Part shown: positions 28,957-37,644 of the stretch, one piece after another | Layout of the letters: the number at the start of each line of letters is the position of its first letter | How positions within the stretch are numbered: position 1 is the stretch's first letter | Source of the DNA: Bacillus sp. SORGH_AS_0510 | GTDB lineage: Bacteria; Bacillota; Bacilli; Bacillales; Cytobacillaceae | Length of the DNA: 64,000 bases | Assembly: GCF_030818775.1 (NCBI RefSeq) | Contig: NZ_JAUTAU010000001.1 | Location: forward strand, 3,848,001-3,912,000 | Direction of reading: 5' to 3' | Notes under the pieces: generated by a model | The model's database searches: none | Told to the model about the DNA's origin: nothing | The model's input: only the letters and a program-made list of their open reading frames with translations | Program-made: the position numbers and the translations under genes

Positions 28957-29772
28957 ATGGCAGAGAGACATTTAATCGCATTAGATTTAGATGGGACATT
29001 GCTCAAAGATGATAAAACCATCTCTTTAAAAACCAAACAAATTATTAACAAGGCGAGAGCAGAAGGTCATATTGTGATGATTGCAACCGGGCGTCCATAT
29101 CGTTCAAGTGAAATGTATTATCGTGAGTTAAATTTGGACACGCCTATTGTTAATTTTAACGGAGCATTTATGCACCATCCTCTGGACCCTAACTGGGGAT
29201 TTTATCATGAACCACTGGATGTTAAAGTGGCAAAGGACATCGTGGAAGCCTGCAGAAGCTTTCATTTTCATAACATCATTGCAGAAGTAATAGATGATGT
29301 GTATTTTCATTATCATGATGAGAAGCTTTTAGATATATTCAGCTTTGGAAATCCAAAGATTACGACTGGTGACCTTGCTGAATTCTTACAAGATTCTCCA
29401 ACGAGTATGTTAATTCACACAGAAGAAGATCAATTGCAAACGATCCGTCAGCACTTATCAGATGTCCATGCAGAAGTAATTGATCACCGCAGCTGGGCTG
29501 CACCTTGGCATGTGATTGAAATTATTAAGATTGGATTAAATAAAGCTGTTGGTTTAAAGAAGGCATCGGATTATTTTGGTATTCCGGCAGAAAGAATCAT
29601 TGCTTTTGGGGACGAGGATAATGATCTTGAAATGCTTGAATATGCTGGCCACGGAATCGCTATGGGGAATGCCATAGACCAAGTAAAAAACATTGCAAAT
29701 GATGTAACTTTAAGCAATGAACAAGATGGTGTAGGAGAATATTTAGCAGATTTGTTAAATCTAAAAATATAA
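28957..29772 (+). CDS. yitU: HAD-superfamily Cof-type phosphatase YitU
   Basis: 271 residues from ATG 28957, chosen because AAAGGAG sits just upstream; the open frame runs 25 codons further without a site. HAD motif I ALDLDGTLLKDD, motif II ATGRP, motif III/IV AFGDEDNDLEML. Related B. subtilis proteins dephosphorylate flavin precursors and sugar phosphates, so YitU may act on the riboflavin pathway; the substrate is inferred. Followed by two small spore-size genes. Confidence 0.92.
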   Translation: MAERHLIALDLDGTLLKDDKTISLKTKQIINKARAEGHIVMIATGRPYRSSEMYYRELNLDTPIVNFNGAFMHHPLDPNWGFYHEPLDVKVAKDIVEACRSFHFHNIIAEVIDDVYFHYHDEKLLDIFSFGNPKITTGDLAEFLQDSPTSMLIHTEEDQLQTIRQHLSDVHAEVIDHRSWAAPWHVIEIIKIGLNKAVGLKKASDYFGIPAERIIAFGDEDNDLEMLEYAGHGIAMGNAIDQVKNIANDVTLSNEQDGVGEYLADLLNLKI

Positions 29773-29881
29773 GCCAATTCCCCATTGTTTTCCTAAATGA
29801 ACATCCTTCTCTTTGAGCATACTATTACCTGAGGCAGCGGTGCTGTTTCAATCAAAGCTTGAGCATATTGGAGGGATTCGA

Positions 29882-30034
29882 ATGGGTAAACGAAACAAAT
29901 CAAAACGCTTTGTCCAGCAAGGAGTGGATACAGTCAGCAAGCATGACGAACGTATCCCCTATCACATGACCTACGCTGAAGCGGAAGCTCAGAAAATGGC
30001 CAATGTGCATGAATCCTCGCTTGGAGGAATATAA
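29882..30034 (+). CDS. Small basic protein of unknown function
   Basis: 50 residues with a GGAGGGATTCGA ribosome binding site. Starts MGKRNKSKRF and has an acidic/polar middle and a GGI tail, somewhat like small spore proteins, but I do not recognise it. One base separates it from the next small gene, so they are likely coexpressed. Confidence 0.65.
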   Translation: MGKRNKSKRFVQQGVDTVSKHDERIPYHMTYAEAEAQKMANVHESSLGGI

Positions 30035-30035
30035 C

Positions 30036-30221
30036 ATGGGAAACCAATTGTTCCAGGAAGCACGGAGATTTGTTGAAATGGCGAAGTCTGCCAACCCAGC
30101 TGAACTTGATTCTTCTGTAGCAAAGGCGAAGAATGCACTTAGTTCTGCCTTTGCCAACTCGACAGCAGCAGAACAGGCACAGCTCCAACAAATGCAACAA
30201 GAGCTTGAACAGATCAGATAG
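30036..30221 (+). CDS. Small protein, DUF3813-like (possible YizC)
   Basis: 61 residues, highly helical: FQEARRFVEMAKSANPAEL and AQLQQMQQELEQIR. Own GGAGG ribosome binding site. B. subtilis has yizC between ipi and yitU, which fits this position; the identity is inferred from synteny and size. No membrane segment. Confidence 0.65.
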   Translation: MGNQLFQEARRFVEMAKSANPAELDSSVAKAKNALSSAFANSTAAEQAQLQQMQQELEQIR

Positions 30222-30228
30222 CTGCACG

Positions 30229-30267
30229 AAAAGCGGAAGCACCCATTACGGGTGCTTCTGCTTTTTT
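30229..30267. terminator. Bidirectional terminator before the ipi-like gene
   Basis: Hairpin AAAGCGGAAGCACCC / GGGTGCTTCTGCTTT with a four- to five-base loop, A-rich on the left and T-rich on the right. Confidence 0.88.
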
Positions 30268-30268
30268 A

Positions 30269-31033
30269 TTACCTAAATTGTTCTAGGACTACCGGATAAG
30301 GATGAAGGATTGCCCCTTCCTTGCCTCGTTCATATAAATTCATTATTAATGAACCGTTCGGTGGAAGATTTTCTTTAGGAAGATGAACCTTAAGCTGAAA
30401 TGTTCTCCATTCTGCCTCTTCCTTAGGTACCTCAATCCTTGTTTCATTAATGTACTGCTTATGGCCGTCCTCAACTGTATAATAACCATTACCATTTGCT
30501 GCTTTTGTTTCACCGGTTACTACATACTCTCCTTTGGTACCTGACACCTTAACATTACGAAAAACCTGGTTCACTTCTGGAACGGTAAATTTTTGAACAT
30601 TCCTTAGCTTGACTCGATTAGTGATTGGTTGTTCATTCAACCTAATGGGACGGAAAGTAGTATGAACGGTGTATTCTCCGGGTGGAATCCGTCTACCCTT
30701 AAATTGATAATTCCATTTTTCAATCCGTCTAAAGGTTTGATGTGGTTCTATACTAACTGTTTGAAAAGCCTGTAAAAAATATCGTCCTTTTGAATAGTCA
30801 TATACTTCCTTGCCTGAATCATCTGTAATGGTCATTTCTATTAATTGGGATGTCGGGAATTCAAAATGAAGCGGGACGTCCCCGGTGTTTTCAAGGACAA
30901 TTTCTAATCTCACCATTTCAGGTTCCACAGTAGGGACAACATAAAAACGATAATCCAGTTCGTTCACCCCATTTGTCACTGTTTTTGTCATTGATGGAAC
31001 GAGTAACATTATGATACAAAATAGTATTCGCAT
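30269..31033 (-). CDS. BsuPI-type proteinase inhibitor-like exported protein
   Basis: 254 residues. A short hydrophobic N-terminus (MRILFCIIMLLVPSMTKTV) suggests export, although the B. subtilis homologue, intracellular proteinase inhibitor IPI, is cytoplasmic. Residues about 35-150 resemble a BsuPI domain (MVRLEIVLENTGDVPLHFEFPTS); the rest may be an Ig-like (Gmad2-type) domain containing a Pro/Gly pair near PKENLPPNGSL. Located beside yitT as ipi is in B. subtilis. Confidence 0.72.
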   Translation of the reverse strand: MRILFCIIMLLVPSMTKTVTNGVNELDYRFYVVPTVEPEMVRLEIVLENTGDVPLHFEFPTSQLIEMTITDDSGKEVYDYSKGRYFLQAFQTVSIEPHQTFRRIEKWNYQFKGRRIPPGEYTVHTTFRPIRLNEQPITNRVKLRNVQKFTVPEVNQVFRNVKVSGTKGEYVVTGETKAANGNGYYTVEDGHKQYINETRIEVPKEEAEWRTFQLKVHLPKENLPPNGSLIMNLYERGKEGAILHPYPVVLEQFR

Positions 31034-31051
31034 GCTGATCTCCTTTTTCCT

Positions 31052-31894
31052 TTATTCTCTCCGAAAAAAACCGTATACTCCTGCAGTCTGGATAATATTG
31101 GTGAATGCATTAGGATCTACTTCCTTTATTATTCGTTCCAAATCGTAAAGCTCATAACGGGTAATGACAATCATGAGCATGTCCCTTGTTTCATTCGAAA
31201 ATGCACCTTTAGCTGGAATCATCGTAATCCCTCTGACCAATGATCCGTGGATTGCCTGCTTCAGTTCCTCAGCCTTTTTGGTAATAATCATCGCGGTGAG
31301 TTTCGCATGCCTTGTATGAATAGCATCTATTACTCTTGTTGACGTATATAAAGTTACCAGCGTGTAGAGTGCTTTTTCCCAACCAAAAAGGAAACCTGCT
31401 GTAATAATGATTACACCATTTAACACAAACATATAAGGCCCTACCGGTTTATCTTTCATTCTCGATAAAACCATGGCAATGATATCCACACCACCTGTCG
31501 AAGCTCCCCATTTTAATGTTATCCCGACACCAATAGCTAAAATTACTCCACCAAATACGGCATTCAGTAGTATATCTTGAGAAACCTGTTTGATTGGGAC
31601 GATGGTTAAAAAAAAGGAGGACATTAATACACTTAAGAAACTGTACACGGTAAAGGACTTGCCTACTTTCTTCCAGCCAAGAATAGCAACTGGAATATTT
31701 AATAAAAGCAATAAAAACCCCATTGAGACATGAATTGGTGTATAATCACTAAGCACCTTAGAAAGTAATTGGGCTATACCTGTAAAACCGCTTGAATATA
31801 CATTGGCCGGTATTAGAAATAAATTCATCGCCAGTGCATTTAATAAGGCACCCGCCACAACAATAGTAATCTTTTTTGTTTCTTGCCAAAGCAA
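31052..31894 (-). CDS. yitT: YitT family membrane protein
   Basis: 280 residues with a TTG start and AAAGGGGG ribosome binding site. Five to six membrane helices (DUF161, for example FGGVILAIGVGITLKWGASTGGVDI) and a C-terminal cytoplasmic DUF2179 domain (AMIITKKAEELKQAI, RGITMIPAKGAF). Function unknown. Divergent from yitS. Confidence 0.93.
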   Translation of the reverse strand: MLWQETKKITIVVAGALLNALAMNLFLIPANVYSSGFTGIAQLLSKVLSDYTPIHVSMGFLLLLLNIPVAILGWKKVGKSFTVYSFLSVLMSSFFLTIVPIKQVSQDILLNAVFGGVILAIGVGITLKWGASTGGVDIIAMVLSRMKDKPVGPYMFVLNGVIIITAGFLFGWEKALYTLVTLYTSTRVIDAIHTRHAKLTAMIITKKAEELKQAIHGSLVRGITMIPAKGAFSNETRDMLMIVITRYELYDLERIIKEVDPNAFTNIIQTAGVYGFFRRE

Positions 31895-31989
31895 TGATGA
31901 TTCCCCCTTTAATTAAATTACATAATTGTAATTTCTATGCTAAACCGATAAACTGAAACTAAAATAACGCTTGAAAGCAGGTGAGCTTT

Positions 31990-32847
31990 ATGCAGGTAAA
32001 AATACTAGCAGATAGCGCGTGCGATTTACCTAAAAGTTTTTATGAGGAAAACAATGTCACACTTCTCCCCTTAAAAGTCCATCTCAATGGAGAAGAATAT
32101 GAAGATGTTAAAAATATCGATCCAAAAGCGGTCTATGACGCCATTAGAAATGGTTCAACACCTAAAACTTCACAAACCTCTCCTCTTTTGTTCGAAGAGG
32201 TCTTCACACAAATGGCAGAGAGAAATGAAGATGGAATTTACATAGCCTTCTCTTCTGAATTATCAGGAACTTATTCAACCGCTGTTATGATTCTTGACCA
32301 AGTGAAGGAAAAATATCCAAACTTTAATTTAACGATTGTCGATACCAAATGTGCCTCCCTTGGAATTGGGCTAATTGTTCAAGAAGCAGCAAAGCTTGCT
32401 CATAATAATGCTAGCAAAGAGGAAATCTTAAAGGATGTTCTCTTCAGAAGTGAGCATATGGAGCATCTGTTCACGGTTGAGGATTTAGATTATTTGGCAA
32501 GAGGCGGCCGTGTCTCCAAAGCTTCTGCCTTCCTGGGTGGACTGCTAAATATTAAGCCCATTCTCAATGTTGAAGATGGAAAACTAGTTCCAATTGAAAA
32601 AATAAGAGGGAAAAAGAAGGTACTTCGTCGAATCATTGAAATTATAAATGAGCGCGGAGCCCATCTGAGTGACCAAATCATAGGTATTAGCCATGCAGAT
32701 AATGAGGAAACCGCACAAGAGATGAAAGCAATGATCGTAGAGGAGTTTCATCCTAAAGACGTGTATATCTCAAGCATTGGGTCAGCCATTGGGGCTCATA
32801 CCGGTGCAGGAACTATTTCCATCTTCTTCTTAAATCAACTTCCATAA
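31990..32847 (+). CDS. yitS: DegV family fatty-acid-binding protein YitS
   Basis: 285 residues from ATG 31990, preceded by CAGGTGAG. DegV features: KILADSACDLP at the start, TSQTSPLLF and SSELSGTYSTA for acyl-group contacts, and the C-terminal IGSAIGAHTGAGT. These proteins (FakB in staphylococci) bind fatty acids for FakA kinase. The stop codon TAA coincides with the start of a family A repeat. Confidence 0.94.
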   Translation: MQVKILADSACDLPKSFYEENNVTLLPLKVHLNGEEYEDVKNIDPKAVYDAIRNGSTPKTSQTSPLLFEEVFTQMAERNEDGIYIAFSSELSGTYSTAVMILDQVKEKYPNFNLTIVDTKCASLGIGLIVQEAAKLAHNNASKEEILKDVLFRSEHMEHLFTVEDLDYLARGGRVSKASAFLGGLLNIKPILNVEDGKLVPIEKIRGKKKVLRRIIEIINERGAHLSDQIIGISHADNEETAQEMKAMIVEEFHPKDVYISSIGSAIGAHTGAGTISIFFLNQLP

Positions 32848-33042
32848 GAAAAGCGCAAGCGCCTTGGTCAGCCCCGACAGGCAAATGTACTTCGGCAAGA
32901 AAAGTCGCTCTTTGACTTTACTTGCACATTTGACCCGAGCTCTAACAATCATCGCTTTATCAAGCCATGATTGTTACAAGATACTCAAGGTAGCTTATTC
33001 AGGATGAAAACTGGCTAGGAGCTGGAGCTGGACAATTCTCAA
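32845..33042. repeat. Repeat family A, copy 3 with an 80-bp substitution
   Basis: Begins at the yitS stop. The central GGGGCT segment is replaced by about 80 bp containing its own hairpin (TAACAATCAT / ATGATTGTTA). The right end resumes with GGCTAGGAGCTGGAGCTGG. Confidence 0.8.
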
Positions 33043-33070
33043 GGATTTTTTTAAATTCTTATATTCAAAA

Positions 33071-33109
33071 ACAAAAAAACAGAGCGGGGATTCCCGCTCT
33101 GTTTTTTTG
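33071..33109. terminator. Strong terminator between repeat A copy 3 and the DUF3941-like gene
   Basis: ACAGAGCGGG / CCCGCTCTGT stem with a four-base loop between an A run and seven T; it could serve both strands. Confidence 0.9.
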
Positions 33110-33112
33110 TTC

Positions 33113-33244
33113 TTATTTATGATCTGTTTTTTTAGAATATTGATTTTTACCTGCTTGGCGATTTTTTTCGCGCATCATATTTTTTTCATGTCTTAATGCA
33201 TTATTATCTTGTGCTTTTTTATCATTATCAGAAGTGTGCGGCAT
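33113..33244 (-). CDS. Small charged protein, DUF3941-like
   Basis: 43 residues: MPHTSDNDKKAQDNNALRHE followed by KNMMREKNRQAGKNQYSK and ending KTDHK. No Cys, no membrane segment, strongly hydrophilic. ATG 33242-33244 has an AAAGGGG ribosome binding site. Resembles the DUF3941 family of Bacillus from memory; function unknown. Confidence 0.68.
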   Translation of the reverse strand: MPHTSDNDKKAQDNNALRHEKNMMREKNRQAGKNQYSKKTDHK

Positions 33245-33315
33245 ATTGTTACCCCTTTCGTCATTCCTTTTCAATCATTATTGTCTGTCATAACGAAAAA
33301 GAGTATGTAAATTTG

Positions 33316-34182
33316 TTAATCTTTTTTTACATAGGTCCAGCTTCCCTCTTGATAGGCCTTTCCTTCCTTCATTAGCTTTCCAAGTGCCCGCTTAAACGCA
33401 CCCTTGCTTAGATTGAAGCGTTCTTGAATATCCTCAGGCATACTTTTATCAGAATAAGGCATCGCCCCATTTCTACTGAGTAGATATTCATAAATACGCT
33501 CTGAGTCGATATCTTGAGATTCTGCTTTTCTTGCCAGCAGGGAAACATTTACCGTGCCATCTTCCTTCACATCGATGATCCGGCCCTCTACTTTTTCTCC
33601 TAACCGAGGCTCTTGTCCTCTCTGCGATTCATGAATGAAGCCTTTAAAGCCTTCAATTGTATAAATCCAACTACCTACCTTAGCTGTTCTATAAATATGT
33701 CCTTGAACGTTTTTATTAAAATGTTGTCTAGTAGCTTTTACTGAAATGGATTCAATAATGGGGTCAGTCGCAAGTTTGGCATATAAAAGATTATTGCTGC
33801 TAAGTTTTAATGTAATATAAACTAAATCTCCGATTTTAGGCCAAACAGACTTGTGTACTGGCAAATCATCGATCCCTAATAAAATGTCCTTAGGAAGTCC
33901 AATATTTAGAAAAACACCAATTCTAGGGTTTGTATCTGTTACCTTAACCCAACCATAACGGCCGACTGCTATTTCTGGAATGTTAGTTGAAGCGGAGACA
34001 CGTCCTTCTGAATCAACAAATAAAAAGACTTCCACTTCATCGCCTTCCTCTAATTCTTGTTTTGCTTGATTAAAGTGCAACAACACATCATCATTGCCAT
34101 CTGTTAAAAAATAGCCAAATGCTGCTTTTCTTGCTACAGTTAGTGTGGCTGTTTGCCCGATTAATTCATTTATTGACATCAT
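33316..34182 (-). CDS. yitL: S1-domain RNA-binding protein CvfB/YitL
   Basis: 288 residues with repeated S1-like OB folds (about 5-65, 68-130, 147-215) and a C-terminal winged-helix-like part (ESQDIDSERIYEYLLS). CvfB homologues affect virulence and gene expression in staphylococci; the RNA target is unknown. The start codon is ATG-ATG with AAAGGA ahead. Position in the yit block matches. Confidence 0.93.
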   Translation of the reverse strand: MMSINELIGQTATLTVARKAAFGYFLTDGNDDVLLHFNQAKQELEEGDEVEVFLFVDSEGRVSASTNIPEIAVGRYGWVKVTDTNPRIGVFLNIGLPKDILLGIDDLPVHKSVWPKIGDLVYITLKLSSNNLLYAKLATDPIIESISVKATRQHFNKNVQGHIYRTAKVGSWIYTIEGFKGFIHESQRGQEPRLGEKVEGRIIDVKEDGTVNVSLLARKAESQDIDSERIYEYLLSRNGAMPYSDKSMPEDIQERFNLSKGAFKRALGKLMKEGKAYQEGSWTYVKKD

Positions 34183-34351
34183 AACGTTCCTTTCCTTTGA
34201 AGCGTTTTATAACTCATCTACTATTTTGGATAATATAGCCGTTTTTAATAAAGTTGTTTGAACTGATTTATTTTACTATAATGTACCCATAAAGGGAAAC
34301 TTTAGCAGGTATTGTTTCTAAAAACCAATTATTAACTCGGAGGTTTGTATT

Positions 34352-34843
34352 ATGTCTAAAGATAGTTCATTTGATATTGTATCTAAAGTTGATTTTTCCG
34401 AAGTCACCAATGCTATTACGCAAACAATGAAGGAAATTAGTACACGCTATGACTTCAAAGGGAGTAAAAGTGAAGTTTCTTTAGATAAAGAAGAGCTTGT
34501 TCTCATTTCTGATGACGAATATAAGTTGGACCAATTAAAGGATGTTTTACTAGGAAAGATGATTAAAAGGGGAATTCCTATTAGAAACCTTGATTATGGA
34601 AAAATTGAAAAAGCATCAGGTGGGACTGTTCGTCAAAGAGCGAAGCTTATTCAAGGGATTGATAAGGAGAATGCGAAAAAAATCAATACCATTATTAAAA
34701 ACAGTGGGGTAAAAGTAAAAAGTCAGGTTCAAGATGACCAAGTAAGAGTAAGTGGCAAAAATCGGGATGATTTACAAAAAATTATATCCTTGGTACGGGA
34801 CGCGGACTTAACGGTAGATGTACAATTTATTAACTATAGATAA
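34352..34843 (+). CDS. yitK: YajQ family protein (DUF520)
   Basis: 163 residues, ATG with GGAGG. Motifs: [28 protein letters not shown], and [16 protein letters not shown]. YajQ homologues have been reported to bind nucleotides or c-di-GMP in some species, of possible note given the c-di-GMP riboswitch later in the window. B. subtilis yitK is the positional equivalent. Confidence 0.93.
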   Translation: MSKDSSFDIVSKVDFSEVTNAITQTMKEISTRYDFKGSKSEVSLDKEELVLISDDEYKLDQLKDVLLGKMIKRGIPIRNLDYGKIEKASGGTVRQRAKLIQGIDKENAKKINTIIKNSGVKVKSQVQDDQVRVSGKNRDDLQKIISLVRDADLTVDVQFINYR

Positions 34844-34891
34844 AAGTTCAATAATCGTGACAGGTTTTATTTATCACTGAATCGTGTATAC

Positions 34892-34928
34892 AAGACGAAA
34901 AGGATTCTAGTCCTTCTCGTCTTTTTTT
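34892..34928 (+). terminator. Terminator of yitK
   Basis: Stem AAGACGAAAAGGA / TCCTTCTCGTCTT followed by a T run. Confidence 0.85.
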
Positions 34929-34996
34929 ATTTTTGTTTCATAAATTCGCTGTTTGATCAAAAAATAACATGATAATAATCTTAGGAGGTTTGATAA

Positions 34997-35869
34997 ATGA
35001 GTAATAATCAAAATAACCAAAAGCAGACATTTCCCCCACAGCATCAGAACCATCAGCCCGGTATAGAAAGTGAGATGAATCCTCGTCCTATTTTCGTCGA
35101 TCCGAATTATAAAGCAGGAGGTAAATTATCTGGAAAAACAGCGATTATCACTGGAGGTGACAGTGGCATTGGAAGAGCCGTGGCTATTTATTTTGCTAAG
35201 GAAGGGGCAGATGTTTCCATAGCGTATTTAAATGAACAGCAGGATGCAGAAGAAACAAAGCAATTAATTGAGTCAGAAGGCCGTCAGTGTCTCCTTTTCT
35301 CAGGTGATGTGGGGGAAGAAGACCATTGTAAAGAGATTGTCAAACAAACCATTGATCATTTTGGAAAGCTGGATATCCTTGTGAATAATGCAGCCGAGCA
35401 GCACCCGCAACAAAGTTTATTAAATATCACAGCAGCTCAGCTTGAAAAAACATTTCGAACCAATATTTTTTCCTATTTTCATATGACAAAAATGGCCCTT
35501 CCATTTTTAAAAAAAGGAGCTTCCATTATTAATACTGCATCTATTACCGCTTATGAAGGGAACGAACAGCTATTAGATTATTCAGCTACAAAAGGAGCTA
35601 TCGTTTCATTTACTCGTTCTTTAGCCAAGTCTCTTGCAACCCAGGGAATCCGTGTAAACGGGGTTGCTCCTGGACCGATATGGACCCCACTCATTCCATC
35701 TACCTTTTCAGCTGATCAAGTGGCTACCTTTGGTTCCAATACCCCGATGGAAAGAGCGGGGCAGCCCTATGAGCTGGCACCAAGTTATGTATTCCTAGCT
35801 TCTGACGACTCTTCGTTTGTTAGCGGTCAAATGATTCATGTCAACGGTGGAAAAGTTGTGAATGGATAA
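34997..35869 (+). CDS. Short-chain dehydrogenase/reductase, YdaD/YhdF-like
   Basis: 290 residues of the SDR family. The N-terminal extension (about 1-45) is Gln/Asn/Pro-rich. Cofactor loop TGGDSGIGRA (about 53-62), NNAAEQ, catalytic Ser in TASITAYEG, Tyr and Lys in YSATKGA, and a VNGVAPGPIWTPL segment. Similar extended SDRs in Bacillus are general-stress genes; the substrate is unknown. GGAGG ribosome binding site. Confidence 0.9.
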   Translation: MSNNQNNQKQTFPPQHQNHQPGIESEMNPRPIFVDPNYKAGGKLSGKTAIITGGDSGIGRAVAIYFAKEGADVSIAYLNEQQDAEETKQLIESEGRQCLLFSGDVGEEDHCKEIVKQTIDHFGKLDILVNNAAEQHPQQSLLNITAAQLEKTFRTNIFSYFHMTKMALPFLKKGASIINTASITAYEGNEQLLDYSATKGAIVSFTRSLAKSLATQGIRVNGVAPGPIWTPLIPSTFSADQVATFGSNTPMERAGQPYELAPSYVFLASDDSSFVSGQMIHVNGGKVVNG

Positions 35870-36015
35870 AAACAACCGCATTGGGGTAACCTAATGGATT
35901 TACTTAAGAGGTGCCTGACCGCTTTTCGGCAGCGTAAATGACAGTCTATTTTACTAAGAAATCAACATTAAGGAGAGTCACTGAATAAATTGTATATGCG
36001 CTCTTTTGCTCTAAA
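35870..36015. other. Gap after the SDR gene with an inverted-repeat partner
   Basis: Contains CGCATTGGGGTAACC (35877-35891), seven bp after the SDR stop, whose reverse complement (one mismatch) recurs at 39375-39389 on the other side of the tandem array. The rest shows no gene; it leads into the tandem array. Confidence 0.5.
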
Positions 36016-36837
36016 CGACCGAAGTCCTGATTTTTTTTTACGCTTCGGTCGTTATGAACCCTTCTAATCGACCGAAGTCCTGATTTTTTTACCCCTTCGG
36101 TCGTTATGAACCCTTCTAAACGACCGGAGCCCTGATTTTTTTACCCCTTCGGTCGTTATGAACCCTTCTAATCGACCGAAGACCTGATTTTTTTACCCCT
36201 TCGGTCGTTATGAACTCTTCTAAACGACCGGAGCCCTGATTTTTTTACCCCTTCGGTCGTTATGAACCCTTTAAAACGACCGAAGTCCTGATTTTTTTAC
36301 CCCTTCGGTCGTTATGAACCCTTCTAAACGACCGAAGTCCTGATTTTTTTACCCCTTCGGTCGTTATGAACCCTTCTAATCGACCGAAGTCCTGATTTTT
36401 TTACCCCTTCGGTCGTTATGAACCCTTCTAATCGACCAAAGACCTGATTTTTTTACCCCTTCGTTCGTTATGAACCCTTTTAAACGACCGAAGTCCTGAT
36501 TTTCTTACCGCTTCGGTCGTTATGAACCCTTCTAATCGACCGAAGTCCTGATTTTTTTACCCCTTCGGTCGTTATGAACCCTTTTAAACGACCCAAGCCC
36601 TGATTTTTTTACCCCTTCGGTCATTATGAACCCTTCTAATCGACCGGAGCCCTGATTTTTTTACCCCTTCGGTCGTTATGAACCCTTCTAATCGACCGAA
36701 GTCCTGATTTTTTTACCCCTTCGGTCGTTATGAACCCCTTTAAACGACCGAAGCCCTGATTTTTTTAACGCTTCGGTCGTTATGAACCCTTCTAACCGAC
36801 CGAAGACCTGATTTTTTTACCCCTTCGGTCGTTATGA
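36016..36837. repeat. Tandem 52-bp hairpin repeats, left part (16 units)
   Basis: Units begin CGACCGAAG (or close variants) at 36016, 36069, 36121, 36173 and then every 52 bp to 36797. Each is arm CGACCGAAG, spacer with TCCTGATTTTTTTACCC, arm CTTCGGTCG, then TTATGAACCCTTCTAA. Period 52 is not a multiple of three and the frames are not open, so this is not coding. The last unit is cut by the IS element. Confidence 0.95.
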
Positions 36838-36891
36838 TGTAAATGTCAAGCTAAGTATGTACATTTTTGATTGTTTAAGAATGTACAAAAA

Positions 36892-37644
36892 TTACTCGTT
36901 TTCCTTTTCCAAATGATTTTTAATACGATACGAATCACCAATTATGTTCACAACTGTTGCGTGGTGTAATACACGATCCAATATGGCATTTGCTATTTTT
37001 GTATCCTGGAAGACCTCATCCCACTGCTTAAAGCTTACATTTGTGGTTAATATGGTGCTTTTTTTCTCATATCTTAAATCAATTAGCTGGAAGAACAATT
37101 TGGCATCCTCACGATCAATTGGTAGATATCCAATTTCATCAATAATTAATAACTTATACTTTCCATAATGCTTTAATCGACTTTCTAAGCGATTTTCTAA
37201 TTTTGCTCTTTTTAATTGCAGGATTAATTCATTACATTTTATAAAATAGGTACTGGTTCGTTTCTTGGCTGCTGCTATCCCTATGGCTGTTGCTAAATGT
37301 GTCTTTCCGACTCCACTAGGTCCCAAGAATACGATATTCTCTTTCTCTTCGAGAAATCGTAATGTTGTAAAATCAAGTATTTGCTGCTTGTTTACTGATG
37401 GTTGGAAATTAAAATCAAAATCCTTTATCTCTTTACGGTGGGGGAAGGCCCCCACCTTGACCATTGAATTAACCATGGTTTTTTCACGCATATCGATTTC
37501 ATAATTTGTTAGTTTTAAGAGTGTGTCTACAAAAGATAATTGATTACTCATACCAAAATCAATCGTTTCACCAAGATGACCAATCATCTGTTTTAATTTT
37601 AAATACTCAAGGTTTTGCATTAATTGTTGATAACTACTATTCAT
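36892..37644 (-). CDS. istB: IS21-type helper ATPase IstB
   Basis: AAA+ ATPase that delivers IstA to target DNA, 250 residues from ATG 37642-37644, which has a GAGGTG ribosome binding site. Walker A GPSGVGKTHLA, Walker B LLIIDEIGYLP, sensor TTNVSF. Overlaps istA by eight bp. Confidence 0.95.
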   Translation of the reverse strand: MNSSYQQLMQNLEYLKLKQMIGHLGETIDFGMSNQLSFVDTLLKLTNYEIDMREKTMVNSMVKVGAFPHRKEIKDFDFNFQPSVNKQQILDFTTLRFLEEKENIVFLGPSGVGKTHLATAIGIAAAKKRTSTYFIKCNELILQLKRAKLENRLESRLKHYGKYKLLIIDEIGYLPIDREDAKLFFQLIDLRYEKKSTILTTNVSFKQWDEVFQDTKIANAILDRVLHHATVVNIIGDSYRIKNHLEKENE

